Source: Halodesulfovibrio marinisediminis DSM 17456 (GTDB taxonomy: Bacteria > Desulfobacterota > Desulfovibrionia > Desulfovibrionales > Desulfovibrionaceae). From it: DNA of 64,000 bases. The notes beneath the pieces were generated by a model. That model was given only the letters and a program-made list of their open reading frames with translations. It was not told the origin of the DNA and made no database searches. Numbering within the stretch: the first letter of the stretch is position 1; the number at the start of each line of letters is the position of its first letter. The DNA is taken from the NCBI RefSeq assembly GCF_900129975.1, contig NZ_FSRG01000006.1, positions 124,001 to 188,000 on the forward strand, written 5' to 3'. Shown here piece after piece: positions 1 through 7,567 of the stretch. The translations under genes and the position numbers were made by a program.

Positions 1-1220
1 TTTTCAAGTTCATCATCAGTAAGGCGGAAGATAGGCGGTGCATCGTCCGTAGGTTTAGGAAGCACGTCCGGCGGGGTCAGGCTAAGTTCTGGAAAAATTC
101 TGTTCACATCAATGTCTTCACCGGATGCATCGATGTAAATTACCGGATCGGAAAAGTCTTTCACGCCACCGACGCCTTCAAGCTTCATGCCCAGCACCTC
201 AGCCTTCAAGCTATCCGCCCACACGTGATCTTTTGTCAGTTCAACAGAAAGAAGACCGTCGATGCTGTCCAAAGCATGGTTCAAGCTCGTCGGAAGGTTT
301 TCTGTAAACCCAAACCAGTATGGCAGGCTCAAGTCCTGCACCTCTGCCTGCCCTGCAAGCTTCCAGTTCGCGTTGTCGATGTCGGTCAACTTACCGTTAA
401 AGTCCAGTCTGCCCTTGGCAACTTCTGCCTTTACTTCGGTTAATGCCACTTCACGGGAAGGCCAATTGAGTTCATACAGCACTTTAATTGCTGTCGGCAC
501 AACACGCCCTTCCAACTCAATATCGCCATCCCATTTTACAGAACCAATCACGTTTTCCGCAGTAAGAGTAGCCAGACTTAAGTCGCTCTCGCCTACAACC
601 TCCAACCGCCCGTTAGTAGGTACGATACTGTTTTCAATTCCAAACGAGATATCAAACAGAGTTTTTGCATTGAAATCTATATTCAGGTTCAGGTCCGTGG
701 CGGCAACAAAATCTTTTCCGCTATCCGTTTCCTGCTCCCACACAACACGACCGCGCTGGATATCAATGCCCTTCAAGTCAAAGCTACCGGTAATGTCGCC
801 CATGGAGAATTCTACATCCATATTAGCCACATCTTCCTTGGCTTCTTCTTTTTTCGCCAGCAAGGCATCAGAAAGCACCACTTCAAGATCCTGTAATCTC
901 AAGTGATCAATTAACACCTTGCCGCTGAACAATGTCGGGATATCAACTTTCGACTGCACACCGCCCACGGACACAATAGTTTTCTCTGTATCCGGATCAA
1001 CAACCTGCACATCCGAGGCGTCAATAGCCAGCGGCACAATAGAAAGCTTCAACTCACCGTTAATAAGCCATTTAAATCCGGTAGCCTCGGTCAAGTTGCG
1101 TTCAATAAGATCTGGAAAATTTGAGGACCGTATATACCACCCTGCGTATACGGAAAGACCGCCGAGGCACACGGCAACGGTAAGAAGAATATAAAAAAAT
1201 ACACGTATTGCTGGACGCAC
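1..1220 (-). CDS. AsmA-family protein, 5' part only (runs off window)
   Basis: The minus strand is open from a GTG at 1220 to base 1, giving 406 complete codons with no stop, so the gene continues beyond the left edge. Three in-frame stops lie directly upstream of the GTG, and GAGGTT at 1226-1231 is a suitable ribosome-binding site. The protein starts VRPAIRVFFYILLTVAVCL, a single N-terminal membrane anchor, followed by a long beta-rich region with motifs such as NLTEATGFKWLINGEL and LSIVPLAIDASDVQ, which is the usual layout of AsmA proteins (envelope proteins thought to act in outer-membrane assembly or lipid transport). The gene diverges from the dehydrogenase at 1486. The family call is firm; the exact role is not known. 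Confidence 0.8.
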   Translation of the reverse strand, partial: MRPAIRVFFYILLTVAVCLGGLSVYAGWYIRSSNFPDLIERNLTEATGFKWLINGELKLSIVPLAIDASDVQVVDPDTEKTIVSVGGVQSKVDIPTLFSGKVLIDHLRLQDLEVVLSDALLAKKEEAKEDVANMDVEFSMGDITGSFDLKGIDIQRGRVVWEQETDSGKDFVAATDLNLNIDFNAKTLFDISFGIENSIVPTNGRLEVVGESDLSLATLTAENVIGSVKWDGDIELEGRVVPTAIKVLYELNWPSREVALTEVKAEVAKGRLDFNGKLTDIDNANWKLAGQAEVQDLSLPYWFGFTENLPTSLNHALDSIDGLLSVELTKDHVWADSLKAEVLGMKLEGVGGVKDFSDPVIYIDASGEDIDVNRIFPELSLTPPDVLPKPTDDAPPIFRLTDDELE

Positions 1221-1485
1221 TTACTAACCTCAATACAAAATATGGTTAAGCTATTCGAAGTGACACTGTACTATACACAGGCCACAAAGCAAACAGGTGT
1301 CGGACAAGAGGCAAAAGAAATACCCTTTACCGAACTCCAAGGCTTGAATACAGTACAACAGCTAATTACGCCGTTGCATTGACAATAATACATGCAGAAA
1401 AAATATCTTGTAACAATAACAGCAGCCTTGAACACAAATCCCTCTGCACAACCAAGGGATACCAACAATACTGGAGTAACACACA

Positions 1486-2457
1486 ATGAAGACAGTAATT
1501 CTTGATGGTGTAACACTTAATCCCGGTGACAACCCGTGGACTCCGATTGAAGACCTTCTTCCTGTTACGCTGTACGAAAAAACAGAAGACGAAGATATTA
1601 TTCAGCGTAGTAAAGACGCAGAAATCTTACTGACCAACAAAACTCCGCTTACAAAAGAAACCCTAGAACAACTTCCGAATCTCAAATATATTGGTGTGCT
1701 TGCCACCGGCTACGACGTGGTCGACATTAAAGCCGCTGCTGAACGTGATATCCCGGTAACCAACACCCCGGGCTATGCAAACAACGCAGTACCTGAACAC
1801 GTATTCGCGCTTATCTTCGAGTGCTACAGACAAGTAAGTCTCCATTCCCAGCAAGTAAAGGATGGGGAATGGGGCAAAAACGGCCAGTTCTGCTTCTGGA
1901 GCACTTCACAGCGTGAACTTGGCGGCAAAACTATCGGCATCATCGGCTTTGGTAACACCGGCAACAACGTTGCACGCATCGCAAACGGTTTCGGTATGAA
2001 CATTCTTGCCTATGCACCGCGTCCAAAGCCAATGCCAAGCTACGACAACTTCGCTTACGCGCCTCTCAAAGAGGTTCTCGAAAAATCAGATATCATCACT
2101 TTGCACTGCCCGCTCACAGAAGAGACCAAACACATCATCAACGAGGAAACCCTCGCGCTCATGAAGCCGGATGCAATCATCATCAACACCGCACGCGGCC
2201 CGCTTCTTGATGAGCCAGCAGTCGCAAAAGCGCTCAACTCCGGAAAGCTCGGCGGTCTCGCGGTAGACGTTGTAAGCGAAGAACCGATCGCAAAAGATCA
2301 TCCGTTCCTCTCTACGCCAAACACGTTCATCACACCCCACCTTGCATGGGCGACTGTTGAAGCACGTACAGCGCTTATGCAAATAGCAGCAGACAACATT
2401 CAAGCGTTTCTTGACGGTACTCCGCAGAACGTTGTGAATGGGGTAACAGGCAAGTAA
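1486..2457 (+). CDS. D-2-hydroxyacid dehydrogenase (glycerate dehydrogenase/hydroxypyruvate reductase-like)
   Basis: A 323-residue NAD-dependent D-isomer-specific 2-hydroxyacid dehydrogenase, the normal length for the family. The Rossmann motif GFGNTG is at residues 154-159, and the catalytic trio is visible as R237 (in NTARGPLLDE), E266 (in SEEP) and H285 (in TPHLAWAT). The family reversibly reduces 2-oxoacids such as hydroxypyruvate or glyoxylate. The overall pattern (LATGYDVVDIKAAAERDIPV near residue 75) is closest to glycerate dehydrogenases, but substrate cannot be fixed from sequence. It is a single gene with a GGAG site upstream. It is followed by repeat copy R1 and a bidirectional terminator shared with the convergent ybaK-like gene. 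Confidence 0.88.
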   Translation: MKTVILDGVTLNPGDNPWTPIEDLLPVTLYEKTEDEDIIQRSKDAEILLTNKTPLTKETLEQLPNLKYIGVLATGYDVVDIKAAAERDIPVTNTPGYANNAVPEHVFALIFECYRQVSLHSQQVKDGEWGKNGQFCFWSTSQRELGGKTIGIIGFGNTGNNVARIANGFGMNILAYAPRPKPMPSYDNFAYAPLKEVLEKSDIITLHCPLTEETKHIINEETLALMKPDAIIINTARGPLLDEPAVAKALNSGKLGGLAVDVVSEEPIAKDHPFLSTPNTFITPHLAWATVEARTALMQIAADNIQAFLDGTPQNVVNGVTGK

Positions 2458-2494
2458 CTTAGCATAGTTGCCTCCAACCATTTTTGTCTCCAAC

Positions 2495-2614
2495 GGCGCT
2501 TGCCAGCGGGGCTTTAAGAACCTTTCTGTAGAAAGGTTCTTAAAAATCTCCAAAGACTTTTAAGGGCGAAGGGAATCCGTTTGTTATCGAGTTGGTAGCC
2601 GCGAGGGGGCTACC
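2495..2614 (+). repeat. Intergenic hairpin repeat, copy R1
   Basis: Copy of a dispersed family found at least eight times in the window. Modules in order are a gene-proximal GC box, a 14-bp perfect hairpin (2513-2526 with 2531-2544, loop TGTA), the core CTCCAAAGACTTTTAAGG, and a distal TTGGTAGCCGCGAGG box followed by a short GGTAGCC/GGCTACC hairpin. It lies just 3' of the dehydrogenase gene and in its orientation. Confidence 0.85.
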
Positions 2615-2792
2615 TTTTGGATATCCAGCAAAGGAATATCGTAACTTGGTAACAAATATCGGTGCAGTTCCCCTTTGAGACGGATTTGAAACAGACTTTG
2701 CGTTGTCACCTTGTCAGTGGTTAATAACGGGTTAAGGACATTGGGCAATCATCGTTTTTATCCAAACCGTCTTATTTTTTTCTATAAAAAGC

Positions 2793-2826
2793 GGGCTGTT
2801 CTTAATTAGTAAGAACAGCCCTTTTT
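2793..2826. terminator. Bidirectional terminator
   Basis: A perfect 12-bp stem (2793-2804 with 2810-2821) with a 5-base loop. There is a T-run on the plus side (2822-2825) and an A-run at 2786-2790 that gives a T-run on the minus side. It lies between convergent genes ending at 2457 and 2834. Confidence 0.9.
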
Positions 2827-2833
2827 ATCTTTG

Positions 2834-3298
2834 TTACTTTCTCACCCTCACAACTTGGGCGTTATTTGCTTGTAATAAATCCTTTGTGTTCACCCGCACC
2901 AGCGCTCGTTCAGAACCACCACCGGAAAGTACAGATTCAAGTTCTGTAACTCGAGTATCTACAAGGAAAACAGCGGAGTATCCAAATGAAGGCACTCCCC
3001 CGCAAGGGTAGGTTGTCTTCTCAAGAACCTCATCAAAAGTAGCCATCCTTGGACGCTCTACACCTAGGGCCTTTCCGACTCTGGATGTACTTACACGGTC
3101 AGCACCACGCACAATAGCCACGATAAGGTTATTGTCTGAATCGACCATACACACATTCTTTACAAGCTCATCTGGTGACGCATCAGCAGCCTCTGCCGCT
3201 TCTGCCACACTATGGCAAGACTGCTCAAACACCAGATGCTCAGCAGAAGGAATTTGACCAGTTAAATAGGCACTGAGTTTATCTTCGTAGGTCTTCAT
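2834..3298 (-). CDS. YbaK/EbsC-family aminoacyl-tRNA deacylase
   Basis: A 154-residue single-domain protein of the YbaK/ProXp trans-editing family, which hydrolyses mischarged tRNAs (for example Cys- or Ala-tRNA-Pro). Family hallmarks are the early conserved ADRVSTSRVGKALGVERPRM segment around residue 65, TTYPCGGVPSFGYSAV around residue 92 and the C-terminal VLSGGGSERALVRV strand-turn. The length fits a free-standing editing domain. It is a lone gene bracketed by inverted repeat copies R1 and R2. Which amino acid it edits cannot be told from the sequence. Confidence 0.85.
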   Translation of the reverse strand: MKTYEDKLSAYLTGQIPSAEHLVFEQSCHSVAEAAEAADASPDELVKNVCMVDSDNNLIVAIVRGADRVSTSRVGKALGVERPRMATFDEVLEKTTYPCGGVPSFGYSAVFLVDTRVTELESVLSGGGSERALVRVNTKDLLQANNAQVVRVRK

Positions 3299-3462
3299 TC
3301 TCTATCAATCCATTTCTACTTGTGAAAATCGTAAAGGGAACTCAACTGAATACCCTGAACAACACATTGAAACTAAGACGTACAACCTAGCGCCATGATT
3401 ACCTTTTGTCAAAAGCCCCTATGGGAAAAACTTAATTTCATACGACTCTTCCATCACAGAAA

Positions 3463-3580
3463 GGTAACCCCCTCGCGGCTACCAACGTCATAACAAACGG
3501 ATGCCCTTCGCCCCTAAAAGTTTTAGGAGAGTCCAGAGAACCCTTTTCCAAAAGGGTTCTCTGGACGCCGGAGGCAAAAA
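3463..3580 (-). repeat. Intergenic hairpin repeat, copy R2
   Basis: Same family as R1 in the opposite orientation. It has a 17-bp perfect hairpin (3531-3547 with 3550-3566), the palindromic core CCTAAAAGTTTTAGG at 3513-3527, and the terminal GCCTCCGGCG box on the side facing thiC (3567-3576). It lies beyond the thiC terminator, reading in the thiC direction. The 3299-3685 gap otherwise contains only the ybaK promoter region and this terminator. Confidence 0.85.
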
Positions 3581-3636
3581 AAGAAAGAAGCCCCGCCCGA
3601 GGCATAACGAGTGGATGTGCAACAACAATTGGGCAT

Positions 3637-3671
3637 AAAAAAAGACCTGATACGCGGGGATGTATCAGGTC
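3637..3671 (-). terminator. thiC terminator
   Basis: A perfect 10-bp stem (3644-3653 with 3662-3671). The A-run at 3637-3643 becomes a T-run on the minus strand. It lies 15 bases after the thiC stop. Confidence 0.85.
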
Positions 3672-3685
3672 TTTTAGGTGCGAGA

Positions 3686-4975
3686 TTAGTTAGAACTCTG
3701 AGGATCTTCTTCGATCATCTTGTAAGCGCAGAACTTGCCGCACATGGCGCATTCGCGTTTATCTTTGTGTTCTTCTCTACGCTTTTCAACCATTTCCGGA
3801 TCGAGAGCAAGGTTTTTCATGCCTTCCCAATCGAGAGCTTTACGCGCACGGGAGATACCGATTTCGCGTTCTACAGCTGCTGGTCTACCCATGGTAGCTT
3901 CTGCAGCCTGAGCTGCGATACGGGACGCCATAACGCCTGCGTGCACATCTTCGATGCTTGGCAGGGTAAGGTGTTCCGCCGGAGTCAGGTAACAAAGGAA
4001 GTCTACGCCAGCTTTAACAGCGATTGCACCACCGATTGCGCCTGCGATGTGGTCGTAACCTGGGCTGCTGTCGATAACGAGCGGTCCAAGAACGTACAAC
4101 GGTGCGCCGTGGGTGAGCTTCTTAATGCTGATAATCTGTGCTTCAACTTCGCTTAATGGAACGTGTCCCGGTCCTTCGATCATGCACTGAACACCAGCTT
4201 CGAGGCCGCGTTTAGCGAGCTGACCGAGAACCATAACTTCTTCCCACTGTGCTGCATCACCAGCATCGGTGCCAGCACCAGGGCGAAGACCATCGCCAAG
4301 GGAAAGAGTCACGTTGTACTTGCGTGCAATCTCAAGAATACGATCGTATCCAGTGAGAAGCGGGTTTTCCTTACCGTTTTTCAGCATCCAACGAGCAAGG
4401 ATGGAACCGCCACGGGAAACAATGCCCATGGTACGGCTGCCATTAGTAGCAAACTCAGCACCGCGCATGGTGAGACCGCAGTGAACGGTCATGTAGTCTA
4501 CGCCCTGCTTTGCCTGCTTTTCGATTTCTTCAAACAACTCTTCCGGCTTGATGTCCGCAGGATCACGGTCGCTATCGAGATATTTCTGCGCAACCGCGTA
4601 CATTGGAACAGTACCAAGAGGAAGCTTGGTAGAAGAAACCATATTTCTTCTGATCTCATCAAGGTCACCACCGATGGATAAGTCCATCACGGTATCCGCG
4701 CCTGCTTTAATGGCAGTTTGCAGCTTAACCATTTCGCAGCGGAAATCGTTTTTCAACGGAGAGGTACCGATGTTGGCGTTAACTTTAACAGACGCTGGTT
4801 GACCGACCAGCGTCGGAGTTACCTCAGGGTGCTCAGGGTTACCGAGGAGTACCATAGTACCATTCTCAATAGCCTGCTTGATAACATCAGCTTCCAAACG
4901 CTCTTTTTTTACTAACTCATCAATATGTGCTTCAAGCAACCCGGCAAGAGCCGTGTTTTTTGCTAAAATAGACAT
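3686..4975 (-). CDS. thiC: Phosphomethylpyrimidine synthase ThiC
   Basis: A 429-residue radical-SAM-type HMP-P synthase, which converts aminoimidazole ribotide to hydroxymethylpyrimidine phosphate in thiamine synthesis. Recognisable segments are GSRTMGIVSRGGSILARWM, IEGPGHVPLSEVEAQ and DYHIAGA-type loops (here SSPGYDHIAGAIGGA). The C-terminal cluster-binding cysteines are C409, C412 and C416 (CAMCGKFC), a CX2CX3C spacing rather than the CX2CX4C of the longer E. coli form. The length also fits the short anaerobe/archaeal group. No other thi genes are adjacent and I find no TPP riboswitch in the 150-base leader. Confidence 0.96.
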   Translation of the reverse strand: MSILAKNTALAGLLEAHIDELVKKERLEADVIKQAIENGTMVLLGNPEHPEVTPTLVGQPASVKVNANIGTSPLKNDFRCEMVKLQTAIKAGADTVMDLSIGGDLDEIRRNMVSSTKLPLGTVPMYAVAQKYLDSDRDPADIKPEELFEEIEKQAKQGVDYMTVHCGLTMRGAEFATNGSRTMGIVSRGGSILARWMLKNGKENPLLTGYDRILEIARKYNVTLSLGDGLRPGAGTDAGDAAQWEEVMVLGQLAKRGLEAGVQCMIEGPGHVPLSEVEAQIISIKKLTHGAPLYVLGPLVIDSSPGYDHIAGAIGGAIAVKAGVDFLCYLTPAEHLTLPSIEDVHAGVMASRIAAQAAEATMGRPAAVEREIGISRARKALDWEGMKNLALDPEMVEKRREEHKDKRECAMCGKFCAYKMIEEDPQSSN

Positions 4976-5061
4976 GATGTCACTTCCTAATGGGTAGGTA
5001 GAAAGAGCAATGGAACAAACAACAACCTCACTATTACAAACGAATGTTGCACAATTAGCAA

Positions 5062-5102
5062 GCGGCGTAGAGAATTTTTTATGTAAAAATTCTCTACGCC
5101 GC
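5062..5102. terminator. 18-bp perfect inverted repeat (terminator-like)
   Basis: Arms at 5062-5079 and 5085-5102 pair perfectly over 18 bp around a 5-base loop. It lies between the coiled-coil gene (ends 5127) and thiC (starts 4975), both on the minus strand. The AT-rich upper stem is next to the loop, and there is no T-run after either arm, so a classic intrinsic terminator is not certain. Confidence 0.55.
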
Positions 5103-5126
5103 TATGCATTGAAATAAGTATGACCG

Positions 5127-5597
5127 CTATTGGCCTGTAACAGCTCTAAACTCTTCACGATATATCTTCATATCATCAGAGGGTATTCGATTAAACAGCA
5201 CAAGCACTTCTGCCACGCTCATAGAGCTGACATTTTTTTTCTTATATATTTCTGCCTTAGTTACATCATCTTCATTAATGTGCCCTTGGGAGATCAGGTA
5301 TTCTGTAAATGACATATATTTATAGCGTTCCTGTTCCAGAGCACGCTCATTTTCCACCTGACGGGATTCTGCGAGTTCTCGTTCAAGCAGCATATATTCT
5401 TTTGTATACTCTGCGATTCGCTCACTCAGAGCGCCTATTTCTGCTTCATAGGCGTTCTTTTTCATTTCCATGCTATTGTTTTCTGTTTCCAGCCTTGCAA
5501 GCGTATCACGCAGATCATTATACTTTTTCAGCACTGACAAAAGAATAAGAATCAAAGTGACACCACACGCCAGAACAATAAAAAACGAAAATTCCAT
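5127..5597 (-). CDS. Membrane-anchored coiled-coil protein, unknown function
   Basis: I do not recognise this gene. From the ATG at 5597 it encodes 156 residues: one N-terminal membrane helix (FIVLACGVTLILILLSVL), then a charged coiled coil of about 65 residues rich in Glu and Lys, then a C-terminal segment with YLISQGHINEDDVTKAEIYK and VLVLFNRIP. That segment resembles the short helical motifs found in N-terminal GspE/MshE-like domains, but the match is weak. The longer frame starts at 5612. The inner ATG is preferred because a GGAG site sits 9-10 bases upstream of it. It is upstream of thiC on the same strand, separated by a strong hairpin. Confidence 0.7.
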   Translation of the reverse strand: MEFSFFIVLACGVTLILILLSVLKKYNDLRDTLARLETENNSMEMKKNAYEAEIGALSERIAEYTKEYMLLERELAESRQVENERALEQERYKYMSFTEYLISQGHINEDDVTKAEIYKKKNVSSMSVAEVLVLFNRIPSDDMKIYREEFRAVTGQ

Positions 5598-6005
5598 ACA
5601 ATGTGGCTCCATTAAAAAACAACTCTAATATGCTTACCGAAGTACGCCCAGCTAGAACCATGAACTTACGCAAAACAGCCGAAGGCATACCATGCATGTC
5701 CAGCCATTATTCAAACATTGCAGCAAGGCTACAAAAGCGTCACCGCTCAAAATTATATGCGGTTAACCGTGAATAAACATATACATTTTCACACACCGTG
5801 TGCATTAGATACAAGCAACCTGAAACACCTATCGGGTCATCTTCAACTAACTTAAGGGCATATAAATAATTTTTTTTCCTGCCGAGGCCAAAAGTAGACC
5901 AAAAAAGTACTTTTTGCCAGCACCTACACTTTTATGTATGACACACCCACTCAAACAATTTCACTACACAGACGCCAACGTCTGATTTTATTATAGAGAG
6001 ATACA
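5598..6005. other. Intergenic region between divergent genes
   Basis: About 400 AT-rich bases between a minus-strand coiled-coil gene and the plus-strand radical SAM gene. It must hold both promoters. I see a small palindrome CACACCGTGTG near 5790, but no riboswitch, repeat or convincing further gene. Confidence 0.5.
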
Positions 6006-7280
6006 ATGGCTTCTTCAAAAATTCGCCCAAGGCTTCTTGTGGCAGATAAAGACGGTAATATTTACGATCATCCAGAACTGCTTATGCTGTGCCGCCGTGG
6101 CAATGACCTTGCTCAGCCGCGTCCGGATGAACTGATGCCGCTTCCTGAAGGCAGTGACATATTCATGATGCCAGGCCGCCGCGCCCTTGGACTTGATCCG
6201 GAAGACGGTGAAGTTGAGCAGATGGAAGAATTTGCTGTAGCAGCGTTTGTTGCGCCTGCACACACCATTACAGCCCATGCTGCCTATCAAACCGACGAAG
6301 ACGCTCCTACCCTTCCGCTGTTTGCATACGGCGCTGTCGGCTATGCCAACGGCAAATTTTATGTTGCAGCAAAAAAGGTAGATCAGGATGTACGTCAGGT
6401 TTTCCGTGGATTCTCCGGCAAAAAGATTAACCGGTTTGCGCACAAAATTTTAGAAGACTACAAAGAAAACCGCCTCATGCAGCACATCATGAATAAATGT
6501 GTGCTCAAGTACTCCTGTCCTGCAGCGAAGAACCTTGCAATCGGTCGTTACGAGGCACCACTGCCTACGTCCCGCACCTGCAACGCCCGCTGCATCGGCT
6601 GTATTTCTTTTCAGGATGACAGTTCCAAAATCTGTGCTTCCCCGCAGGATCGTCTGGACTTTACCCCGACTGCGGAAGAAGTATGCGGCGTAATGCGCCA
6701 CCATGCAGCCAACGAAACCGAAAAGCCAATCTTCTCATTCGGTCAGGGTTGTGAAGGCGAGCCGTTGACTCAGGCAGACATGATCACCGAAGCGATTACC
6801 ATGTTCCGTGCAGAAGGCGGACGCGGTACCATTAACATGAACACCAACGCTTCCCTGCCGGACAAAGTGGCAAAACTTTGTGACGCAGGCTTGTCATCCA
6901 TCCGAGTGAGTCTTAACTCTGCCCGTGAAGAAGTGTACAACCTCTACTACCGTCCGAACGGGTACTGTTTTGCAGACGTAAAACAGTCCATTCTGGAAGC
7001 AAAAGCACGCAACAAATGGGTTTCCCTCAACTTGCTTTATTTCCCTGGCATAACAGATTCCGAGCCGGAATTTGAAGCGCTGGTAAACCTTATTACGGAC
7101 ACAAAGCTCGACTTCATTCAGCTGCGCAACCTGAACATCGACCCTGAAATGTATCTGGAACTGCTCAACGATATCGATTTCGGCGCAAGCATGGGCTTTA
7201 CCTTCTTCAAGAAAAGACTCAAAAAAGCCTGTCCTTGGATTGACTTCGGGTACTTCAACCCGTTTGTCGAAGAAGACTAA
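6006..7280 (+). CDS. Radical SAM protein of unknown function
   Basis: 424 residues. The radical SAM cluster motif CX3CX2C is C192, C196 and C199 (CNARCIGC). SAM-binding features follow, with a GEPL-like turn (EGEPLTQADMI) and NMNTNASLPDKV. About 190 residues precede the motif, with RRGNDLAQPRP and a region that may be a separate N-terminal domain. This is a long extension for the superfamily. No SPASM-like or other auxiliary Cys cluster is obvious in the C-terminus. The gene is monocistronic with an AGAGAG site, an own promoter region and its own terminator, so context gives no substrate. It may be a conserved family in sulfate reducers, but the function is unknown. Confidence 0.85.
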   Translation: MASSKIRPRLLVADKDGNIYDHPELLMLCRRGNDLAQPRPDELMPLPEGSDIFMMPGRRALGLDPEDGEVEQMEEFAVAAFVAPAHTITAHAAYQTDEDAPTLPLFAYGAVGYANGKFYVAAKKVDQDVRQVFRGFSGKKINRFAHKILEDYKENRLMQHIMNKCVLKYSCPAAKNLAIGRYEAPLPTSRTCNARCIGCISFQDDSSKICASPQDRLDFTPTAEEVCGVMRHHAANETEKPIFSFGQGCEGEPLTQADMITEAITMFRAEGGRGTINMNTNASLPDKVAKLCDAGLSSIRVSLNSAREEVYNLYYRPNGYCFADVKQSILEAKARNKWVSLNLLYFPGITDSEPEFEALVNLITDTKLDFIQLRNLNIDPEMYLELLNDIDFGASMGFTFFKKRLKKACPWIDFGYFNPFVEED

Positions 7281-7299
7281 CGTTACAACTGTACACATC

Positions 7300-7335
7300 A
7301 AGTCTGCATCCGAGGTACTGGATGCAGACTTTTTT
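7300..7335 (+). terminator. Terminator of radical SAM gene
   Basis: A 12-bp stem (7300-7311 with 7320-7331) with an 8-base loop followed by a T-run to 7335, 20 bases after the stop. Confidence 0.9.
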
Positions 7336-7350
7336 ACTTTTACGCTCTTT

Positions 7351-7468
7351 TTTGCCTCCGGCGGCCAAAGAACCCTTTTGGAAAAGGGTCCTTTGGACTC
7401 TCCTAAAACTTTTAGGAGCGAGGAAAGCCCGTTCTAAAAAGAGTTGGTAGCCGCAAGGGGATTACCTT
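7351..7468 (+). repeat. Intergenic hairpin repeat, copy R3
   Basis: Full-length copy with a TTGCCTCCGGCGG box, a hairpin CCAAAG..CTTTGG (7365-7396, one mismatch in the stem), the palindromic core CTCCTAAAACTTTTAGGAG (7400-7418) and the distal TTGGTAGCCGCAAGG box. It lies 3' of the radical SAM gene after its terminator and in the same orientation. Confidence 0.85.
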
Positions 7469-7567
7469 TCGTGTATAGTGAGAAAAGTTGACAGCGCTGT
7501 ATCAAGTTATATGTCGCCTATCACAGCACGAGACCTATTTTTGTATTGATTTTTGGAGTAACGACGC

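Noticed and set aside
262-1194. Two plus-strand frames in the first 1.2 kb
   Set aside because: Antisense shadows of the AsmA-family gene on the minus strand.
4976-5126. Possible TPP riboswitch before thiC
   Set aside because: No CTGAGA or P4-P5 consensus sequence in the leader on either strand.
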